Positions 1 through 5,829 of a DNA stretch of 7,893 nt are shown here, one piece after another. Both the position numbers and the translations under genes were made by a program. The DNA is from Oscillospiraceae bacterium. Lineage in GTDB: Bacteria > Bacillota > Clostridia > Oscillospirales > Acutalibacteraceae. The stretch covers positions 1 to 7,893 of the forward strand of contig WREG01000084.1 in NCBI GenBank assembly GCA_009779455.1, in the 5' to 3' direction. Every line of letters begins with the position of its first letter. The first letter of the stretch is position 1. The notes beneath the pieces are model-generated. The model was not told the origin of the DNA and did not search any database. It was given only the letters and a program-made list of their open reading frames with translations.

Positions 1-1920
1 CTGCAGCAGCATATTGAACACGTCCGGGTGGGCTTTTTCGATCTCGTCGAACAGAACCACGCTGTAGGGCTGCCGCCTGACCTTTTCCGTAAGCTGGCCG
101 CCTTCGTCGTAGCCCACATAACCCGGCGGGGATCCTATAAGCTTTGATACGGTGTGCTTTTCCATATATTCGGACATATCGAGCCGAAGCATGGCGTCCT
201 CATTGCCGAAAAGCGTGTTCGCGAGGGTCTTGCAAAGCTCGGTTTTGCCGACGCCCGTGGGGCCTAAGAATATAAACGAGCCTACGGGGCGTTTCGGGTC
301 GTGCAGGCCCACCCTGCCGCGCCTTATGGCCTTAGAAACGGCCGCTACGGCTTCATTTTGGCCCACAATTCGTCTGTGCATCTCTTCCTCCATATTCAAA
401 AGCCTTTCGCTTTCCTCCGCGGTGAGCTGTTTTACGGGTATGCCCGTCCATGACGATATTATCCCCGCGATTTCCTCCGGGTTGACCTCGCCTGTGAACC
501 TGCTCTGCTGTTCCTCCCACTTTGATTTTTCGTTTGCCAGTTTTTCCGACAATTCCCTGCCCTTATCCCTTAAAGAAGCGGCGCGCTCGAAATCCTGGGA
601 GTTTATGGCCGACGCTTTTTCATCGGAAAGCTCTTTTATCTGGTCCTCGAGGGCTTTTAGCTCCGGCGGCGCGGTATAGGCCAGCAGCCTCACTCTTGAC
701 GCGGCCTCGTCTATGAGGTCTATGGCTTTATCGGGCAAAAAGCGGTCGCCTATATACCGTGCCGACAGCTTTACCGCCGCGATAATGGCGTCGTCGGTTA
801 TGCGGACCTTGTGATGGGCTTCGTATTTGTCGCGCAGGCCCTTCAATATGCCGACAGATTCCTCTTCGCTCGGCTCATCTACCGTAACGGGCTGGAAACG
901 CCGTTCAAGGGCGGCGTCTTTTTCAATATTTTTGCGGTATTCGTCCAAAGTGGTCGCGCCTATAAGCTGGATATCCCCTTTGGAAAGGGACGGCTTCAGT
1001 ATATTGGCGGCGTCCACCGCGCCTTCCGCAGCACCCGCGCCTATGAGAGTGTGCAGTTCATCAAGGAAAAGTATGATATCCCCCGACGCAGTGACCTCGT
1101 CTATGGCTTTTTTTATCCTGTCCTCAAAATCGCCCCTGTATTTCGTTCCCGCGACCATTCCCGTGAGGTCAAGGGCGAATATCCTTTTGTCCCTCAGCGG
1201 CTCGGGAACCTCGTTATCGGCGATTTTGAGCGCCAGCCCTTCGGCGATGGCGGTTTTGCCCACGCCCGGCTCGCCTATCAGGCAGGGGTTGTTTTTTGTA
1301 CGCCTGCTTAAAATCTGGATCACGCGCTCGATCTCGTTCTGCCTGCCGATAACGGGGTCTATTTTGCCTTCTCCCGCGAGTTCCGTCAGGTCCCGCCCGT
1401 ATTGGCTCAATGTTTTAACGTCGCCGCCGTACCTTCCTCCGCCTTTTTGCCTGCTCCCCACGGGCCGGGGGTCAAAATTCTCGCCTGAAACGGCTTTGTT
1501 CAGATCGCCGTAAAGCTCGGTCGCCGAGGCGCCTGTTTTTAATAGAAGCTGCATAGCGGCGCTCTGCCCTTCCCGTATGATTGACAGCAGGACGTGTTCG
1601 GTGCCGACCAGCTGGAGTCCCAGAGAACGGGCGATATTGACGGAATTTTCAAGCACGTGCTTGCACCGGGGCGTGAAATCCTCGGGCGAAAGGGATGTCG
1701 GCACGCCTATTCCTATGGCGCTTTTCATAAGGTCTTCAATTTTCTGGAAGGTTATCTTCCTGTTCGCGAGGATAGTTGCGGCCACGGAGCCGCTTTCCTT
1801 TAAAAGCCCCAAAAGCACATGCTCGCTTCCTATATATGTGTGGCCCAAATCCTCCGCCGCGCTGACGGCGTGATTCAGGGCCGAGTTTGTTTTTTCCGTA
1901 AAACCTGTGAACTTGAACAT
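1..1920 (-). CDS. clpC: ClpC, AAA+ unfoldase of the ClpCP protease (3'-truncated by window edge)
   Basis: Hsp100 unfoldase that unfolds substrates, including phosphoarginine-tagged proteins, and threads them into ClpP in the cytoplasm. I read 640 codons from ATG at 1920 to the left edge; the family is usually about 810-820 residues, so the end of the second ATPase domain and the C-terminal ClpP-docking part lie outside. Visible in order: two Clp_N repeats (about 1-145) with Glu33 and Glu108 in SEH and TEH motifs, matching the known phosphoarginine-binding glutamates; first AAA+ module with Walker A GEPGVGKT (216-223) and Walker B LFLDELHT (284-291); a coiled middle domain with a UVR-like stretch around DFERAASLRD (443-452), which separates ClpC from ClpB and ClpA; second module with Walker A GPTGVGKT (553-560) and Walker B VVLFDEIEK (621-629). 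GGAGG lies about 8 nt before the ATG. Last gene seen in the ctsR operon, 60 nt after mcsB. Confidence 0.97.
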   Translation of the reverse strand, partial: MFKFTGFTEKTNSALNHAVSAAEDLGHTYIGSEHVLLGLLKESGSVAATILANRKITFQKIEDLMKSAIGIGVPTSLSPEDFTPRCKHVLENSVNIARSLGLQLVGTEHVLLSIIREGQSAAMQLLLKTGASATELYGDLNKAVSGENFDPRPVGSRQKGGGRYGGDVKTLSQYGRDLTELAGEGKIDPVIGRQNEIERVIQILSRRTKNNPCLIGEPGVGKTAIAEGLALKIADNEVPEPLRDKRIFALDLTGMVAGTKYRGDFEDRIKKAIDEVTASGDIILFLDELHTLIGAGAAEGAVDAANILKPSLSKGDIQLIGATTLDEYRKNIEKDAALERRFQPVTVDEPSEEESVGILKGLRDKYEAHHKVRITDDAIIAAVKLSARYIGDRFLPDKAIDLIDEAASRVRLLAYTAPPELKALEDQIKELSDEKASAINSQDFERAASLRDKGRELSEKLANEKSKWEEQQSRFTGEVNPEEIAGIISSWTGIPVKQLTAEESERLLNMEEEMHRRIVGQNEAVAAVSKAIRRGRVGLHDPKRPVGSFIFLGPTGVGKTELCKTLANTLFGNEDAMLRLDMSEYMEKHTVSKLIGSPPGYVGYDEGGQLTEKVRRQPYSVVLFDEIEKAHPDVFNMLLQ

Positions 1921-1938
1921 ATCAAAACCTCCGTTTTT

Positions 1939-1981
1939 AATTCATAATGAATTCTGCATTCTGCATTCTGCATTATGAATT
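1939..1981 (-). repeat. Inverted repeat enclosing a tandem heptamer between mcsB and clpC
   Basis: An 11-bp perfect inverted repeat, AATTCATAATG (1939-1949) and CATTATGAATT (1971-1981), encloses a 21-nt loop. Three tandem copies of ATTCTGC (1951-1971) occupy nearly all of the loop and run one base into the right arm. The right arm reaches the mcsB stop codon, and the clpC GGAGG follows on the transcript. In RNA it would form an AU-rich hairpin between the two cistrons. It has no U-run suited to a terminator, and clpC normally belongs to this operon, so a termination role is unlikely. It may be a copy of a small dispersed intergenic repeat: related words (AATGCAGAATG) occur at 5796-5806 before cadA. 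The function is unknown. Confidence 0.75.
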
Positions 1982-2988
1982 TAAGATAGCGCTTTCCTAA
2001 CCATATCCGCCCTTATTATGTCCCTCTTATTCATATCGGCCGCCATACCGATTGATGCGTTTATAGTGGCCGGCTGCAAATCAACGAAAAGCTTTGTCAA
2101 TATATCAGGCTCGATGTTTATTTCCCCCGCCACCGCGCCCAGGCGCACCCACGACAGAAGCTCCATAAGCTCGTCTGTGTTTATTGTGCGCGCGTTTTGA
2201 AGTATGCCCAGGGAACGGTGTATTTTGTCGGTTACCTCGATTTTTTTGATAAGATCTTCCCTTGCCGCGCGTTCCTGAGTTGCGAGCTGCATTGTTATTG
2301 ATTTCAGATTGTTCAGGGCGGCCTTTTCGCTTATTCCCAGTGTTATTTGATTGCTCAGCTGGTAAATATCGCCGTTTACGCCCGTGCCTTCGCCGTAGGA
2401 GCCTCTTATCGTAAGGCCCAGCTTTGATACGGTGTTGGCGAGCCGGGATATCTGCCCGCATTTCGAGAGGGCGGGGAGATGGAGCAGGACGGAAGCGCGC
2501 ATCCCCGTGCCTAAGTTGGTGGGGCATTGTGTAAGGTAGCCGATGCGCTCGTCGAAGGCGATTTTAAGCTTTTCATCAAAAATGTCATCTATGCGGGAAG
2601 CCTCGCCGTAAGCCTCCTCAAGGACAAGCGCGGGATAGATTACCTGTATTCTTATATGGTCTTCCTCGCAAAGCATTATGCTTATATTGCCGTCCTTTGA
2701 CAAAAGAAGCGCCCTGCCGTCGCGGATTCCGGCGAATTCCGGGCTTATAAGATGCCGTTCGGCCAACGAAACGGCCTCATAATCGGACAGGCTGCCCATA
2801 TCTATAAGTTTAAGGTCTAAGCCCGGTATGTCTTTTAAGCCGTTGCTTACTTTCTCGACTACATCGCGTCTTCCTTCGGGCGGAAGTTTTACGGGAAAAG
2901 GGTAGTCGGCTAAATTGCGCGCCAGCCTTATCCTTGTGCTTAATACTATATCTGATTGCGTATTTGAAAAATTTTTATTCGGTTCCAT
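1981..2988 (-). CDS. mcsB: McsB, protein-arginine kinase
   Basis: Phosphagen-kinase-fold enzyme that phosphorylates arginine side chains using ATP, marking proteins (including CtsR) for ClpCP. The 335 residues are near the usual 340-360. Visible family motifs: STRIRLARN (17-25), contributing nucleotide-binding arginines; CEEDHIRIQ (107-115), with catalytic-type acidic residues; CPTNLGTGMRAS (155-166), the phosphagen-kinase signature; RGSYGEGTG (195-203), with Glu200 in the position of the substrate-guanidinium glutamate; and RDIIRA (322-327), matching the RDxxRA phosphoarginine-sensing motif typical of McsB. The N-terminal regulatory domain of creatine and arginine kinases is absent, as expected. 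Start ATG at 2988 is preceded by AAAGGAG about 8 nt upstream. It lies 30 nt after mcsA and 60 nt before clpC, so it is cotranscribed. All key motifs look intact. Confidence 0.97.
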   Translation of the reverse strand: MEPNKNFSNTQSDIVLSTRIRLARNLADYPFPVKLPPEGRRDVVEKVSNGLKDIPGLDLKLIDMGSLSDYEAVSLAERHLISPEFAGIRDGRALLLSKDGNISIMLCEEDHIRIQVIYPALVLEEAYGEASRIDDIFDEKLKIAFDERIGYLTQCPTNLGTGMRASVLLHLPALSKCGQISRLANTVSKLGLTIRGSYGEGTGVNGDIYQLSNQITLGISEKAALNNLKSITMQLATQERAAREDLIKKIEVTDKIHRSLGILQNARTINTDELMELLSWVRLGAVAGEINIEPDILTKLFVDLQPATINASIGMAADMNKRDIIRADMVRKALS

Positions 2989-3018
2989 ATATAACGCTCC
3001 TTTTTCATTTTCTAACCA

Positions 3019-3507
3019 CTAAAATTCGAGACTTCGAATCTCGTCCCGCAGCTTGGCGGCGTGTTCAAAATTTTGTTCCTCAACGGCTTTGCTTAAAAGG
3101 GCTTTGAGGTCGGTTATCCTGCGTTCGTTTTTTATTTCTTCTCCCGCGCCCGCCGAGACCTTGCCCTCATGGACCGTTTTCCCGTGTATGCGCTGCAGAG
3201 ACGGCAGCAGTTTGTTGTAATGCAGCGAGTAACAGTCCGCGCAGCCGATTTTGCCGCTTTTCATTATGTCTTCAAAGCTTGAGCCGCATTTTTCGCAGCG
3301 GGCAGTTGCGGCGGGCCCTCCTTTTTGGCCGTCGCTTAAAAACGAGCCGAACATTTTTGAAAGGTCAAGCCCGAACCCCGAAAAAACGTCTTTATAGCCG
3401 AGCGCCCCCGCGCAGGGCCCGCAAAGATGGTAAAGGGCCGTTTCGCCGTTTACTATTTTCCTTATATGTGTTGTCGCTTCATTTTTTCCGCAATGTTGGC
3501 AAATCAT
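3019..3507 (-). CDS. mcsA: McsA, zinc-finger/UVR activator of McsB
   Basis: Small zinc-binding partner that activates McsB kinase and tunes CtsR and ClpC activity. The 162 residues carry four CxxC pairs: CQHC (3-6), CGPC (29-32), CEKC (71-74) and CADC (89-92), forming two zinc-binding modules. A C-terminal UVR motif (about 134-162, around FEHAAKLRDEIRSLE) is the type that contacts Clp or UvrB-like coiled coils. I chose ATG at 3507 (MICQHCGK) because GGAAGGA sits about 9 nt upstream and family members start M-I-C-x-x-C. An in-frame ATG at 3525 adds six residues, but it lies only 3 nt after the ctsR stop and has no ribosome binding site. It begins 21 nt after ctsR, consistent with translation from the same mRNA. 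Confidence 0.95.
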   Translation of the reverse strand: MICQHCGKNEATTHIRKIVNGETALYHLCGPCAGALGYKDVFSGFGLDLSKMFGSFLSDGQKGGPAATARCEKCGSSFEDIMKSGKIGCADCYSLHYNKLLPSLQRIHGKTVHEGKVSAGAGEEIKNERRITDLKALLSKAVEEQNFEHAAKLRDEIRSLEF

Positions 3508-3528
3508 AGTTATCTGTCCTTCCATAAT

Positions 3529-3990
3529 TTAATTTGTGGCCAGCAGCGCCAGGATCATCTGTTTGAATATGTCGCTTCTTATTATATTCCTTATTTGGGG
3601 CGGCAATGACCGCAGGGTATTTTCGGATATTGCCGACAATATGAGCTTTGCAGCTTCTTCCGATATAAAGTTTTGGTGCAGGAGGTTCAAAATATTCGCC
3701 CTCGCCGCGCCTTCGTCCAATGAACTGCCCACAGAATTTACAAGGTGCATAAATACTGCGTTTGGAGAATAGTTTGCCCGCCTGATCCTTATATACCCGC
3801 CGCCGCCCCGCCTGCTTTCGATTATATAGCCCTGCTCAGGGGTGAAACGGGAGGCGAGGACGTAATTTATCTGGCTGGGGACGCATCCCAGCCGCCCCGC
3901 AAGCTCGTTGCGCTTAATTTCAATATCCCCGTTTGCGTCAAGCATATCAAGCAATATATTCGCGATTTCATTGCTGATTTTCATAAACAT
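3529..3990 (-). CDS. ctsR: CtsR, repressor of class III heat-shock genes
   Basis: Dimeric winged-helix repressor that binds tandem RGTCAAA heptads and loses DNA binding on heating or when targeted by McsB/ClpCP. The 153 residues match the family length. Visible: an N-terminal helix-turn-helix (about 27-48, KRNELAGRLGCVPSQINYVL), the strongly conserved stretch SRFTPEQGY (47-55), and the basic wing SRRGGGGYIRI (59-69) whose four-glycine loop is the CtsR hallmark and its known thermosensing element. The C-terminal half is helical and would form the dimer and McsB/Clp contact domain. Three in-frame ATGs exist (3996, 3990, 3984). I chose 3990 because AGGA ends 6 nt upstream; 3984 (MKISNEIA) best resembles family N-termini but has a spacing of about 12 nt. 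It is first in the operon and autoregulated through the two CtsR boxes upstream. Confidence 0.95.
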   Translation of the reverse strand: MFMKISNEIANILLDMLDANGDIEIKRNELAGRLGCVPSQINYVLASRFTPEQGYIIESRRGGGGYIRIRRANYSPNAVFMHLVNSVGSSLDEGAARANILNLLHQNFISEEAAKLILSAISENTLRSLPPQIRNIIRSDIFKQMILALLATN

Positions 3991-4017
3991 GACCATCCTT
4001 TTTCTGCGAGACGGAAC

Positions 4018-4048
4018 GTTTTGTCCATATAAAACAAAAAGACAAAAC
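4018..4048 (-). other. Leader hairpin 2 in the ctsR 5' untranslated region
   Basis: A perfect 8-bp inverted repeat, GTTTTGTC (4018-4025) and GACAAAAC (4041-4048), with a 15-nt U-rich loop on the minus-strand transcript. It ends 14 nt before the AAAAAGGA ribosome binding site of ctsR. Its loop side contains CUUUUU, which could pair weakly with AAAAAG of that site. The structure is seen in sequence only; a role is inference. Confidence 0.6.
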
Positions 4049-4053
4049 TTCTG

Positions 4054-4090
4054 GTTTGAAAAACAATTGTATACTTAAAGTTTTTCAAAC
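4054..4090 (-). other. Leader hairpin 1 in the ctsR 5' untranslated region
   Basis: A perfect 11-bp inverted repeat, GTTTGAAAAAC (4054-4064) and GTTTTTCAAAC (4080-4090), with a 15-nt loop. It lies about 40 nt downstream of the predicted ctsR transcription start and 5 nt upstream of hairpin 2, whose loop is also 15 nt. The stem is mostly A-U, and U-rich sequence follows on the transcript, but the stem is weak for an intrinsic terminator. Alternatives are a protein-binding dyad, an mRNA 5'-stabilising structure or a heat-labile RNA fold. Confidence 0.6.
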
Positions 4091-4111
4091 TTTTAACCCC
4101 TAAACCCTGCC

Positions 4112-4128
4112 TTTGACTATCTTTGACC
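4112..4128 (-). promoter_or_regulatory. CtsR box, promoter-proximal
   Basis: On the minus strand it reads GGTCAAA-GAT-AGTCAAA, a full match to the CtsR consensus RGTCAAA-NAN-RGTCAAA. It begins just downstream of the predicted transcription start of the ctsR operon (about 4131), where bound CtsR would block initiation. Confidence 0.93.
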
Positions 4129-4137
4129 TATGATGCT

Positions 4138-4166
4138 ATTATATCGGTCTTTAACCGATATGTCAA
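4138..4166 (-). promoter_or_regulatory. Sigma-A promoter of the ctsR-mcsA-mcsB-clpC operon
   Basis: On the minus strand, -35 TTGACA (4166-4161) and -10 TATAAT (4143-4138) are both perfect and 17 bp apart; transcription should start near 4131, giving a leader of about 140 nt. The -35 is embedded in an extra CtsR-like heptad (TGTCAAA on the plus strand), and full CtsR boxes lie on both sides. Confidence 0.92.
4141..4161. repeat. 8-bp dyad in the spacer of the ctsR promoter
   Basis: A perfect inverted repeat ATATCGGT (4141-4148) and ACCGATAT (4154-4161) with a 5-nt centre fills the spacer and clips the inner edges of the -35 and -10 hexamers. It is unrelated to the CtsR heptads. It could be the site of a second regulator or coincidental; no protein can be assigned. 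Confidence 0.6.
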
Positions 4167-4184
4167 AGGTCAAATTTGGTCAAA
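4161..4184 (+). promoter_or_regulatory. CtsR box, promoter-distal, with an extra half-site
   Basis: The core GGTCAAA-TTT-GGTCAAA (4168-4184) has two perfect heptads; only the central spacer base departs from the NAN consensus. A third heptad, TGTCAAA (4161-4167), abuts it and contains the -35 of the minus-strand promoter. It is in opposite orientation to the box at 4112-4128, so two CtsR dimers could bracket the promoter. Confidence 0.9.
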
Positions 4185-4276
4185 TTATTTTGATTTCGGG
4201 CGGATTCCTGATAAAACAATATGTTTTCTTTGATTTTCTTCGTTTTTCAGGTGGTTTAAAAGTTTAAAACAATTTG

Positions 4277-4305
4277 TTGACAAATAAAAAGAATCGGTAT
4301 ATAAT
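4277..4305 (+). promoter_or_regulatory. Sigma-A promoter of the metal-resistance operon
   Basis: TTGACA (4277-4282) and TATAAT (4300-4305) are both perfect with a 17-bp spacer. The predicted start is near 4312, directly before the dyad operator at 4314, so the promoter should be intrinsically strong and depend on repression. Confidence 0.92.
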
Positions 4306-4313
4306 TATAACAG

Positions 4314-4337
4314 TTGAATAATTGAGCAATCATCAGA
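4314..4337. promoter_or_regulatory. Putative ArsR/SmtB operator, copy 1
   Basis: The sequence TTGAATAATTG-AG-CAATCATCAGA is an imperfect dyad: 8 of 11 positions of the right arm match the reverse complement of the left. The layout resembles the AT-rich 12-2-12 dyads bound by ArsR/SmtB repressors. It starts at the predicted transcription start of an operon encoding such a repressor, and a near copy lies at 5830-5853. The binding protein is inferred, not shown. Confidence 0.75.
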
Positions 4338-4353
4338 AGAGGCAAGGTTATAC

Positions 4354-5418
4354 ATGAATAATATTTATGACATTGCGATAATAGGGCTTGGCCCGGCGGG
4401 AGCTTCGGCTGCGCGGCTGCTTGACAAAAAATTTAAAATAATTGCCATTGACAAAAAATCCGATTCAGACAGCTCGTTTAAAAAGCCCTGCGGCGGCCTT
4501 TTGGCTCCGGACGCGCAGAAAGCGCTGTCGAAATTCAACCTGACACTGCCAAAGGAAGTCCTTGTAGACCCTCAGATTTTTGCCGTAAAGACCATTGACT
4601 CAAAACAACACCTTTTGAGGTATTATCAGCGGTTTTATATCAATCTTGACCGGCACAAATTTGATATGTGGCTTTTGTCGCTCATTCCGGACAGCGTCGA
4701 TATAAAAAGCGGCGCGGCCTGCGTGAATATTGAAAAGTCCGGGGATTTTTACGAAATTACGTACCGTCAGGATAAAACTACGCATAAAATAAGCGCCAAA
4801 TATATTGTCGGCGCGGACGGCTCAAATTCAATTGTAAGAAAAACCCTTCTCCCAAAAAGAAAAATAGCGCGGTATATCTCCATACAGCAATGGTTCGCGG
4901 AAAAGCATCAGGCCCCGTTTTATTCCAGTATTTTCGACAAAGACATCACCGATTCATATTGCTGGAGCGCGTCAAAGGACGGCTATTTCATTTTGGGCGG
5001 GGCTTTTGAGAAAAAGAACGGCAGGCAGAAATTTGAAATGCTAAAAAATAAATTAAAGAATCAGGGGTTCAATTTGGGAGAACCCGTAAAAACGGAAGCG
5101 TGTTTAATATCAATGCCGCGCGGGATACGGGATTTCTGCGTGGGGAGGGGGCAGGCGTTTTTAATCGGGGAAGCGGCGGGGTTTATCAGCCCGACCTCGC
5201 TTGAGGGCATAAGCTACGCTTTAAACAGCGCGTACCTCCTTGCGGGCGCGCTTAATTCCGGCTGTAAAAACACCTCTTTAAAAATCAGGCTGGGGTCAAT
5301 ACCGATGAGGGTAAGACTGCTTTTTAAATACTTCAAAGCGCCTTTTATGTATAACTCATTTTTAAGAAAACTAATTATGAAATCGGGAATTAAAAGCATT
5401 GACGTTATGGGAGGGTGA
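4354..5418 (+). CDS. cbrA: CbrA-like FAD-dependent oxidoreductase (geranylgeranyl-reductase-like family)
   Basis: Predicted soluble flavoprotein of 354 residues. Visible: an N-terminal Rossmann dinucleotide-binding motif GLGPAG (11-16) with Asp33 closing the second strand to hold the FAD ribose; KPCGGLLAPDAQ (44-55), the CGG segment typical of geranylgeranyl-reductase-like enzymes; VGADGSNS (152-159), the DG motif; and LIGEAAGFISP (270-280), the second FAD-phosphate motif, with Glu273 where many relatives have Asp. From memory, the length and several blocks (KPCGGLLAPDAQ, IQQWFAEKH, SKDGYF, LEGISYAL) closely match E. coli CbrA, linked to colicin M tolerance; I could not run an alignment. The substrate is unknown; a polyprenyl or other lipid is plausible from the family. 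AAGG lies 6 nt before the ATG. It is first gene of the operon, 2 nt before the arsR-type gene, so probably metal-induced. Confidence 0.85.
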   Translation: MNNIYDIAIIGLGPAGASAARLLDKKFKIIAIDKKSDSDSSFKKPCGGLLAPDAQKALSKFNLTLPKEVLVDPQIFAVKTIDSKQHLLRYYQRFYINLDRHKFDMWLLSLIPDSVDIKSGAACVNIEKSGDFYEITYRQDKTTHKISAKYIVGADGSNSIVRKTLLPKRKIARYISIQQWFAEKHQAPFYSSIFDKDITDSYCWSASKDGYFILGGAFEKKNGRQKFEMLKNKLKNQGFNLGEPVKTEACLISMPRGIRDFCVGRGQAFLIGEAAGFISPTSLEGISYALNSAYLLAGALNSGCKNTSLKIRLGSIPMRVRLLFKYFKAPFMYNSFLRKLIMKSGIKSIDVMGG

Positions 5419-5420
5419 CT

Positions 5421-5783
5421 ATGGATAAGAAAGAGCAGGCAATTTGCGACTGCGAGGTCATACATGAAGACGTTGTCCGCAGGGTGCGCGGCGCGATGCC
5501 GGAAGGCAAAGACTTTTACGACCTTTCAAATTTATATAAGATGTTCGCGGATCAGACCCGCGTCCGCGTTTTATGGGCGCTTTCCCGGGAGGATATGTGC
5601 GTCTGCGACCTTGCCGTGCTGCTTGGCATGACAAAATCCGCAATTTCGCACCAGCTGAAATCCCTCCGCCTTTCCAACCTTGTAAAATACGACAAGCAGG
5701 GCAAGGTGGTCTATTATTCCCTCGCGGACAGCCATGTCAAAGATATTTTTGAAAAAGGGTTTGAGCATATACGGGAAAAATAA
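5421..5783 (+). CDS. cadC: CadC-type ArsR/SmtB metal-sensing repressor
   Basis: Dimeric winged-helix repressor that leaves DNA when it binds Cd, Pb or Zn. The 120 residues are a normal length. Visible: an N-terminal cysteine pair C9-D-C11; CVCDL (60-64) in helix alpha-3, giving with the N-terminal cysteines a thiolate alpha-3N site as in CadC; recognition helix region MTKSAISHQLKSLR (70-83); wing around KYDKQGKVVYYSL (89-101); and D103-x-H105 with H116-x2-E119, matching the spacing of the alpha-5 zinc site of CadC/CzrA/SmtB. Both sensor sites therefore seem intact. CadC of pI258 has a C-x3-C N-terminal pair, so the tighter C-x-C here is a difference. I chose ATG 5421, with GGGAGG 6 nt upstream, over an in-frame GTG at 5415. 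It starts 2 nt after the oxidoreductase stop, implying translational coupling. Candidate targets are the dyads at 4314 and 5830. CzrA or SmtB are alternative names. Confidence 0.92.
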   Translation: MDKKEQAICDCEVIHEDVVRRVRGAMPEGKDFYDLSNLYKMFADQTRVRVLWALSREDMCVCDLAVLLGMTKSAISHQLKSLRLSNLVKYDKQGKVVYYSLADSHVKDIFEKGFEHIREK

Positions 5784-5829
5784 CGCAGAAGTAAAAATGC
5801 AGAATGAAGAAATATTTTTTATTTCATAA

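Larger units (their letters stand above)
3991..4353. other. Divergent regulatory region between ctsR operon and metal operon
   Basis: This 363-bp AT-rich stretch has no credible gene. From left to right it holds the ctsR ribosome binding site (AAAAAGGA, 3997-4004), two leader hairpins (4018-4048 and 4054-4090), a minus-strand sigma-A promoter flanked by CtsR boxes (4112-4184), about 90 bp of AT-rich DNA with only short weak dyads (for example AAAACA-ATA-TGTTTT at 4213-4227), then the plus-strand promoter, operator and ribosome binding site (AAGG, 4344-4347) of the metal operon. I see no Rho-independent terminator and no CIRCE element for HrcA. Confidence 0.85.

Noticed and set aside
827..1513. 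A 228-codon open frame on the plus strand opposite clpC, and others at 152-679 and 811-1311
   Set aside because: They lie wholly antisense to a well-conserved clpC reading frame, have Ser/Pro/Arg-rich compositions typical of antisense shadows, and show no ribosome binding site or known motif.
1951..1971. Tandem ATTCTGC units considered as a CRISPR-like or satellite array
   Set aside because: Only three 7-nt units without spacers, so not CRISPR; kept only as a short repeat.
2105..2527. A 140-codon minus-strand frame inside mcsB
   Set aside because: It is out of frame within mcsB, very Arg/Pro-rich, and overlaps the conserved kinase motifs of the real frame.
3991..4353. Search for a CIRCE (HrcA) element or a metal riboswitch in the divergent region
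   Set aside because: No TTAGCACTC-N9-GAGTGCTAA-like dyad and no recognisable riboswitch core; the region is explained by CtsR boxes, promoters, hairpins and the ArsR-type dyad.
5415..5420. GTG at 5415 as start of the repressor gene
   Set aside because: It overlaps the oxidoreductase stop and falls directly on the GGGAGG site; ATG 5421 has ideal spacing.
5809..5825. GAAATA-TTTTT-TATTTC considered as a terminator after the repressor gene
   Set aside because: The 6-bp stem has a single G-C pair and no following U-run, too weak for an intrinsic terminator; cadA is probably read through.
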